Shown here: one piece after another, positions 6,241 through 10,150 of the stretch
Layout: each line of letters opens with the position of its first letter
How positions within the stretch are numbered: position 1 is the stretch's first letter
From: BS750m-G4 sp964472195
GTDB taxonomy: Bacteria > Bacteroidota > Ignavibacteria > Tepidaquicellales > Tepidaquicellaceae
DNA length: 10,150 bases
Assembly (NCBI GenBank): GCA_964472195.1
Contig: CAYYJH010000094.1
Coordinates: forward strand, 1 to 10,150
Direction of reading: 5' to 3'
Notes under the pieces: generated by a model
What the model was told of the DNA's origin: nothing
The model's input: only the letters and a program-made list of their open reading frames with translations
Databases searched by the model: none
Position numbers and translations under genes: made by a program

Positions 6241-7695
6241 CTACATATTCTTTATCAATCTTACGCTAAATCCCCCATCTACATGATGTATATGAGGAAA
6301 CGTTTCTATAAAACCATCTTTGTTAACAACTCTTTCCGGCACATAATTTCGTGCGTTATCAACTTTGAAATCTTTGTTCCTGTTTAAAAACATTTCAACT
6401 ACATCGTTATTCTCTTCTTTTTCAATTGTACATGTACTGTATATTAAAGCTCCCCCTGGTTTTAAATATTTAATTGAATTTTCTAATATTTCTAATTGAA
6501 GTTTTCGCAACTTATAAATATCATCGAGTTCTCTTTTCCATTTAATATCAGGTTTTTTCGATAAAACTCCTAATCCTGAACAAGGAGCATCTACTAAAAC
6601 CTTATCAACTTTGTTTACTATTTCATTTTTCAATATTGAGGATTCGGGATTAATAATATCGTCGTACACAAAGACAGCATTTGTAACACCAAGCCTATTA
6701 AGATTATCTTTCATTATTTCCACTCTGGAAAGATACTTATCAACTGCAATAATCTTTCCTCTATTGTGCATGATTTCCGACATATGAGATGTTTTTCCCC
6801 CGGGAGCTGCACATACATCCAATATCAAATCATTTTCTTTTGGATCAACTAAATGGGAAACTAACCCTGCACTCTCATCCTGAATTGTAAAATAACCTTT
6901 CTTGAAAAATTCATCTGCATAAATCTTGGACATTATTTTGATAGTATAAAAATAGTCTATGTAATTAGTTTTTCTGAACTGAATACTCTTTTTCCCTAAG
7001 TAATCTGCAATATCATCCTGTGAAATTTTTTGTTTATTCACTCGCAAACATATATAAGGTCTTCGATTGTTAGCTTCACATAGTTTCTGTGCTTCATCAA
7101 ATCCAAATCTGGATACCCATCTTCGAACCATCCAATTCGGATGTGATTGAACCATCCCCAGGTAATTTACTTCATCAATTTCTCTTGTAGGCCAGACTAA
7201 ATTATCGAGTGTTCTAATTATTGTTCTCAATAATCCATTTACAACACCAGCATGTTTTTCACCGTGAGTCCTTTTAATAAATTCGACAGCTTCATTCACA
7301 GCTGCAGAATATGGAATTCTATTTAAAAAAAGTATTTGGTACAATGCAACTCGCAATGCATTCTTGACTTCGGGAAGACATTTCTCATATTGACCTCTAT
7401 AAAAACCGTTTAAAAACCAATCTAACCTGCGCAACCACCTGATTACACCGTGGGAAATTTCATTCAATAAAGATTTATCAAAATCATTGAGGTTACTGTT
7501 ACGAAGTTCTGTGTCAATTAATTTATCAAGAAAGGAATCCGTTCTTTCACAACGGCACAATATTTTTACCGCACACGATCTTGCATCAGAATACACCGTC
7601 TTGTATCGATTGTTATTGTTATACTTCTTTTGATGCTTATTATTATCTTTTATTACTGATGTGTCTTTTTGTTCTAACTTACCCGATTTTTCCAT
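6241..7695 (-). CDS. rsmB: 16S rRNA (cytosine-5) methyltransferase RsmB
   Basis: This cytoplasmic SAM-dependent enzyme methylates C5 of a cytosine (C967 in E. coli numbering) of 16S rRNA. Residues ~35-165 form the NusB-like RNA-binding domain typical of RsmB (formerly Sun/Fmu). The catalytic Rossmann domain follows, with SAM motif I DVCAAPGGKT (293-302), acidic motif II AVDK (317-320), motif IV DAPCSGLG (369-376, Cys372) and motif VI YSTCTIEKEENN (419-430, Cys422). Both expected cysteines, the nucleophile and the release cysteine, are present, so it should be active. The length of 484 aa is slightly long because of an Asn/Lys-rich N-terminal extension (1-34) that looks disordered. It lies 55 nt downstream of the helicase gene, so co-transcription is possible. 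A good promoter-like pair lies in that gap. Confidence 0.95.
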   Translation of the reverse strand: MEKSGKLEQKDTSVIKDNNKHQKKYNNNNRYKTVYSDARSCAVKILCRCERTDSFLDKLIDTELRNSNLNDFDKSLLNEISHGVIRWLRRLDWFLNGFYRGQYEKCLPEVKNALRVALYQILFLNRIPYSAAVNEAVEFIKRTHGEKHAGVVNGLLRTIIRTLDNLVWPTREIDEVNYLGMVQSHPNWMVRRWVSRFGFDEAQKLCEANNRRPYICLRVNKQKISQDDIADYLGKKSIQFRKTNYIDYFYTIKIMSKIYADEFFKKGYFTIQDESAGLVSHLVDPKENDLILDVCAAPGGKTSHMSEIMHNRGKIIAVDKYLSRVEIMKDNLNRLGVTNAVFVYDDIINPESSILKNEIVNKVDKVLVDAPCSGLGVLSKKPDIKWKRELDDIYKLRKLQLEILENSIKYLKPGGALIYSTCTIEKEENNDVVEMFLNRNKDFKVDNARNYVPERVVNKDGFIETFPHIHHVDGGFSVRLIKNM

Positions 7696-7708
7696 GTATA
7701 ATTATAAT

Positions 7709-7740
7709 CAAACGTAAATTCATAAAAATGTAATAGTAAA
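7709..7740 (-). promoter_or_regulatory. Candidate promoter for rsmB
   Basis: On the minus strand, TTTA (7740-7737) is followed after exactly 20 nt by TACGTTTG (7716-7709). The latter is a perfect TAnnTTTG -7 box; the -33 element has one mismatch to TTTG. The box ends 13 nt before the rsmB ATG, so the leader would be very short. It overlaps the gap between the helicase and rsmB, giving rsmB a possible independent promoter. Confidence 0.45.
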
Positions 7741-7750
7741 GAGAATTTAT

Positions 7751-9445
7751 TTAGAAATCAATGTCTTCAATAAGCTCTATTTCACATTCCTCAATTGAAC
7801 TCAAGAAATATTTACCGTATTGTTTAGAAATAATTCTACTATCAAGAATAACAATTATGCCCTTATCATCACTGCTTCTGATTAGTCTCCCAATGCCCTG
7901 CCTGAATTTCAATATTGCTTCGGGTAGTGAATAATCCATAAAGCTGTTACCACCTTTTGCATCTATCATTTCTAATCTTGCCTGTATTAATGGATGGTCT
8001 GGAACCTGGAACGGCAATCTTGTAATTACAAGATTGCTTAAAGCTTCTCCCGGCACATCAACACCTAACCAAAAACTTTCTAAACCAAACAAGACTGAAT
8101 CTACATCCTTTTTAAAAGAATCTAATAAATTTTTCCGTGACATACCTTCTCCCTGGATTAAAACTTTAATATCTTTTTCATTAAAAAATTCTTTCATTTT
8201 ATCACCTGTTTCTTTCATCAGCAAAGCGTTTGTAAACAACACGAGTGCCTTACCTTTTGTAAGCTCGATAAAATATGATAACCACTCTATTAATTTCTCT
8301 TTATAAACATCGTTGTTCTCTCTCCCCGGTTCNNNNNNNNNNNNNNNNNNNNNNNNNNNNNNNNNNNNNNNNNNNNNNNNNNNNNNNNNNNNNNNNNNNN
8401 NNNNNNNNNNNNNNNNNNNNNNNNNNNNNNNNAGTTTTTCAATTTCCACTTTTAATATATTATCGATTATACCTTTTTCGTGAACTCTAACAGTAAGTTT
8501 CTCAAGCTTTCCAGAACTCAAATAAAAGAGTCTTCTTTTTAATTCCTGGAAGAAATATTGATTAATCTCAAGTAAGTTTTGTATAATTGGAATTATATGC
8601 AGTGAATCGAAAGTCGTAAGAAATCCTTTTTTCTGTTTATCGTTATATAGTCTTTTTAAATTGAACTTTATCATTTCTCTCGATAACTCAGGAACGACAT
8701 GAGCAGCAGCTACATTTTCAACGGTCTGAGCCTCATCAAATATTACAAAATCATTCTTAAACAGATACCCATCCTCACCTTCATTTATTATTCCATCGTA
8801 CAGTGTAAAAAATAAATGATGATTAACAACAACTATATCCGAATCTGCGATTTTAAATCTTGCTTTCTGGTAAAAACACTCTGTATCTTCACCGCCGCAA
8901 GTCTTATTTGAGCAAATGCCTCTTTCAGCACAAACATTGCTCCAAACATTAGGATTAATGCTAAAAGTTATATCGGAAAGAGTACCATCCTGTGTAACTT
9001 TTGCCCACTCATTAATTTTTTCCAGAAATAATTGCTCCTCACTCTCAAATAAAGAATTAGAACTCTCTAATGCTCTTCGAAGTCGTTTTGGGCAGATATA
9101 ATTTGATTTACCCTTTAACAAAGCTGCGTTGAATTTTATTGGAAGAGCTTCTTTTAAAAAGGGGATGTCTTTACTGATTAACTGTTCCTGCAGATTTATT
9201 GTGTGTGTCGATACAACTGCTTTCTTATTATTTTCCTTTGCAAAATACACAGCTGGTACAAGATAAGCAAAACTTTTCCCGACACCTGTAGGCGCCTCTG
9301 CAAACAAATGTGTTTTATTTTCAAGTGTATCCAGAACTGCAAGAGCCATTTCCAATTGCGAAGCTCTGTATTCGTAATTTTCGAATCTGCTCGCAAGTAA
9401 TCCTGTTTCCGAAAAAAAATTTATTACTTCATCTTTTATGTTCAT
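7751..9445 (-). CDS. dinG: DinG/XPD-type superfamily 2 DNA helicase, interrupted by an assembly gap
   Basis: This is a predicted ATP-dependent 5'-3' DNA helicase of the DinG/YoaA/XPD group, acting in DNA repair or in resolving replication and transcription conflicts. Visible parts: a Q-like motif (YEYRASQLEMA, 25-35), Walker A EAPTGVGKS (50-58), motif Ia STHTINLQEQL (79-89) and cysteines 118, 172, 178, 183 and 190, four of which could ligate the Fe-S cluster. Next come VVVNHHLFF (205-213) and motif II DEAQ (237-240; DEAH is usual). After the gap come LVLFTN (401-406), motif V FWLGVDVPGEAL (458-469) and motif VI QGIGRLIRSSDDKG (516-529). The TSATL-type motif III and the SPF segment are absent and should lie in the unsequenced gap, so the true protein is longer than 564 residues. 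The two halves read as one gene with both ends intact. It is divergent from the methyltransferase at 9567. Confidence 0.87.
   Translation of the reverse strand: MNIKDEVINFFSETGLLASRFENYEYRASQLEMALAVLDTLENKTHLFAEAPTGVGKSFAYLVPAVYFAKENNKKAVVSTHTINLQEQLISKDIPFLKEALPIKFNAALLKGKSNYICPKRLRRALESSNSLFESEEQLFLEKINEWAKVTQDGTLSDITFSINPNVWSNVCAERGICSNKTCGGEDTECFYQKARFKIADSDIVVVNHHLFFTLYDGIINEGEDGYLFKNDFVIFDEAQTVENVAAAHVVPELSREMIKFNLKRLYNDKQKKGFLTTFDSLHIIPIIQNLLEINQYFFQELKRRLFYLSSGKLEKLTVRVHEKGIIDNILKVEIEKXXXXXXXXXXXXXXXXXXXXXXXXXXXXXXXXXXEPGRENNDVYKEKLIEWLSYFIELTKGKALVLFTNALLMKETGDKMKEFFNEKDIKVLIQGEGMSRKNLLDSFKKDVDSVLFGLESFWLGVDVPGEALSNLVITRLPFQVPDHPLIQARLEMIDAKGGNSFMDYSLPEAILKFRQGIGRLIRSSDDKGIIVILDSRIISKQYGKYFLSSIEECEIELIEDIDF
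8333..8432. other. Assembly gap (100 Ns)
   Basis: Exactly 100 Ns lie inside the helicase gene. This is the conventional placeholder for a gap of unknown size. The helicase family normally has well over 100 residues between the flanking segments, against the 34 implied here, so the real missing sequence is probably several hundred bases. Confidence 0.97.
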
Positions 9446-9515
9446 AATAAAAATTACATAATTTATACCAACGGTTAACTACAAAAAATTTATTACATTA
9501 ATCATATTAATTTAT

Positions 9516-9546
9516 ACTGAAAGTTACTTTACAAAATACTAATTTG
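9516..9546 (+). promoter_or_regulatory. Weak candidate promoter for the SpoU-family gene
   Basis: CTAATTTG (9539-9546) resembles the TTAATTTG box of promoter copy A and lies 20 nt before the ATG. The -33 position (about 9517-9519) reads CTG rather than TTG. The 121-nt divergent region 9446-9566 must hold promoters for both this gene and the helicase. I could not find a convincing one for the helicase. Confidence 0.3.
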
Positions 9547-9566
9547 GAAACTCAAGAAAATTAAGT

Positions 9567-10148
9567 ATGAGAAAACTTACACACGCTGAAATAAAATCTC
9601 AAAGAAAAGAGATAAGTGAGCTTGATAAGTATAAAAGAAATCCGATTTATGTAATCTGTGACAATATTAGAAGCATATACAATGTTGGTTCGATATTCCG
9701 AACATCCGATGGTGCCTTTATAAAAAAGCTTTACCTCACCGGCTATACTCCATACCCTCCAAGAAAAGAAATCGATAAAGTCGCTTTGGGAGCAACACTT
9801 AGCGTACCCTGGGAATATCATAAAAATCCAGTCGAGCTTGTAAAGGTTTTAAAATCCAAAGGAATAAAGATCTGTGTTCTTGAAATAACAAATGAAAGCA
9901 ATCATCTCTGGGACATAAGCAAGGAAGACTTCCCGCTTTGTCTCGTCCTTGGTAATGAAATAACCGGTGTTTCAAAAGAAATTATAGATAATGCTGATAC
10001 CTCAGTAGAAATCCCCATGTTAGGTATGAAACAATCACTCAACGTATCTGTCTCATACGGAATTGCAGTTTATGAAATGGTAAGAAAATTAAATTATAAC
10101 TCACAAAAACAAAAAAGCCGAACCCCTTCTTCAGAGATTCGGCATTGA
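9567..10148 (+). CDS. SpoU/TrmH-family RNA 2'-O-ribose methyltransferase
   Basis: This SPOUT-fold enzyme transfers methyl from SAM to a ribose 2'-OH of tRNA or rRNA. All three SpoU motifs are present: motif 1 NVGSIFRTSDG (39-49, with Asn39 and Arg45), motif 2 LVLGNEITGVS (126-136, with Glu131) and motif 3 IPMLGMKQSLNVSVS (149-163, with Ser157 and Asn159). At 193 aa it is a minimal single-domain member without an N-terminal RNA-binding domain. The start MRKL and the segment PPRKEIDKVALGATLSVPW match, from memory, the small Bacteroidota RNA methyltransferase group. The RNA target is not known for that group, so I give no symbol. There is no Shine-Dalgarno. The last ~12 codons (KQKSRTPSSEIRH) overlap a minus-strand terminator and look like a non-conserved tail. 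Confidence 0.92.
   Translation: MRKLTHAEIKSQRKEISELDKYKRNPIYVICDNIRSIYNVGSIFRTSDGAFIKKLYLTGYTPYPPRKEIDKVALGATLSVPWEYHKNPVELVKVLKSKGIKICVLEITNESNHLWDISKEDFPLCLVLGNEITGVSKEIIDNADTSVEIPMLGMKQSLNVSVSYGIAVYEMVRKLNYNSQKQKSRTPSSEIRH
10111..10143 (-). terminator. Leftward intrinsic terminator overlapping the 3' end of the SpoU gene
   Basis: Read on the minus strand, GCCGAA (10143-10138) pairs with TTCGGC (10122-10117). An inner CTCT/GGGG pairing with G-U wobbles lies beyond a one-base bulge, and six Ts follow (10116-10111). The plus strand has no T tract after the stem within the window. It therefore most likely ends a minus-strand gene that lies to the right, outside the window. Confidence 0.8.
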
Positions 10149-10150
10149 AA

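Noticed and set aside
8333..8432. A frameshifted or split helicase pseudogene
   Set aside because: Both flanks are in the same frame, both termini are intact and all motifs outside the gap are well preserved. The break is an assembly gap.
9196..9400. ORFs on both strands within the N-terminal part of the helicase
   Set aside because: They are out of frame with the helicase Walker A region, which is unmistakably the real coding frame.

Overview
The window looks like part of an AT-rich Bacteroidota/Chlorobiota-type genome, most plausibly of the Ignavibacteria kind. Three things point there. None of the visible complete genes has a recognisable Shine-Dalgarno sequence. Several upstream regions carry Bacteroidota-style -33/-7 elements (TTG or TTTA, about 19-20 nt, then a TAnnTTTG-like box). 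The gene set includes GldL/GldM-like envelope proteins. The taxon call is an inference from sequence style, not a database match. A run of 100 Ns shows that this is a scaffolded draft assembly.

Layout, left to right. (1) A LysM protein whose 5' end lies off the window (to 395), then nested inverted repeats and a strong intrinsic terminator (443-477). (2) phoH (499-1482, TTG start), a cytoplasmic P-loop ATPase. (3) A 731-nt AT-rich intergenic stretch with a well-formed promoter module (1701-1753). (4) An apparent two-gene operon: a four-helix membrane protein with a long cytoplasmic helical tail containing a 76-residue tandem repeat (2214-3653), and a single-helix periplasmic protein whose N-terminus resembles GldM/PorM (3696-4604). 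(5) A second copy of the same promoter module (4675-4728), then a secreted, probably outer-membrane beta-barrel protein (4863-6128). (6) A bidirectional terminator (6185-6219). (7) On the minus strand, a DinG/XPD-type helicase (9445-7751, interrupted by the gap) and rsmB, a 16S rRNA m5C methyltransferase (7695-6241). (8) Divergent from these, a SpoU/TrmH-family RNA 2'-O-methyltransferase (9567-10148). Its last codons overlap a terminator that points leftward and so belongs to an unseen convergent gene to the right.

The flanks are housekeeping: RNA modification, helicase, PhoH. The centre (about 1700-6130) is the interesting part. An inner-membrane motor-like protein, a periplasmic shaft-like protein and an outer-membrane barrel are consecutive. 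The two transcription units share a nearly identical promoter plus initial transcribed sequence (GAGCGAAGTTAAT). This suggests a co-regulated, possibly proton-motive-force-driven, envelope-spanning assembly distantly related to GldLM/PorLM or TolQ/ExbB/MotA systems. That functional reading is inference. The sequence directly supports the topology, the gene order and the shared promoter.
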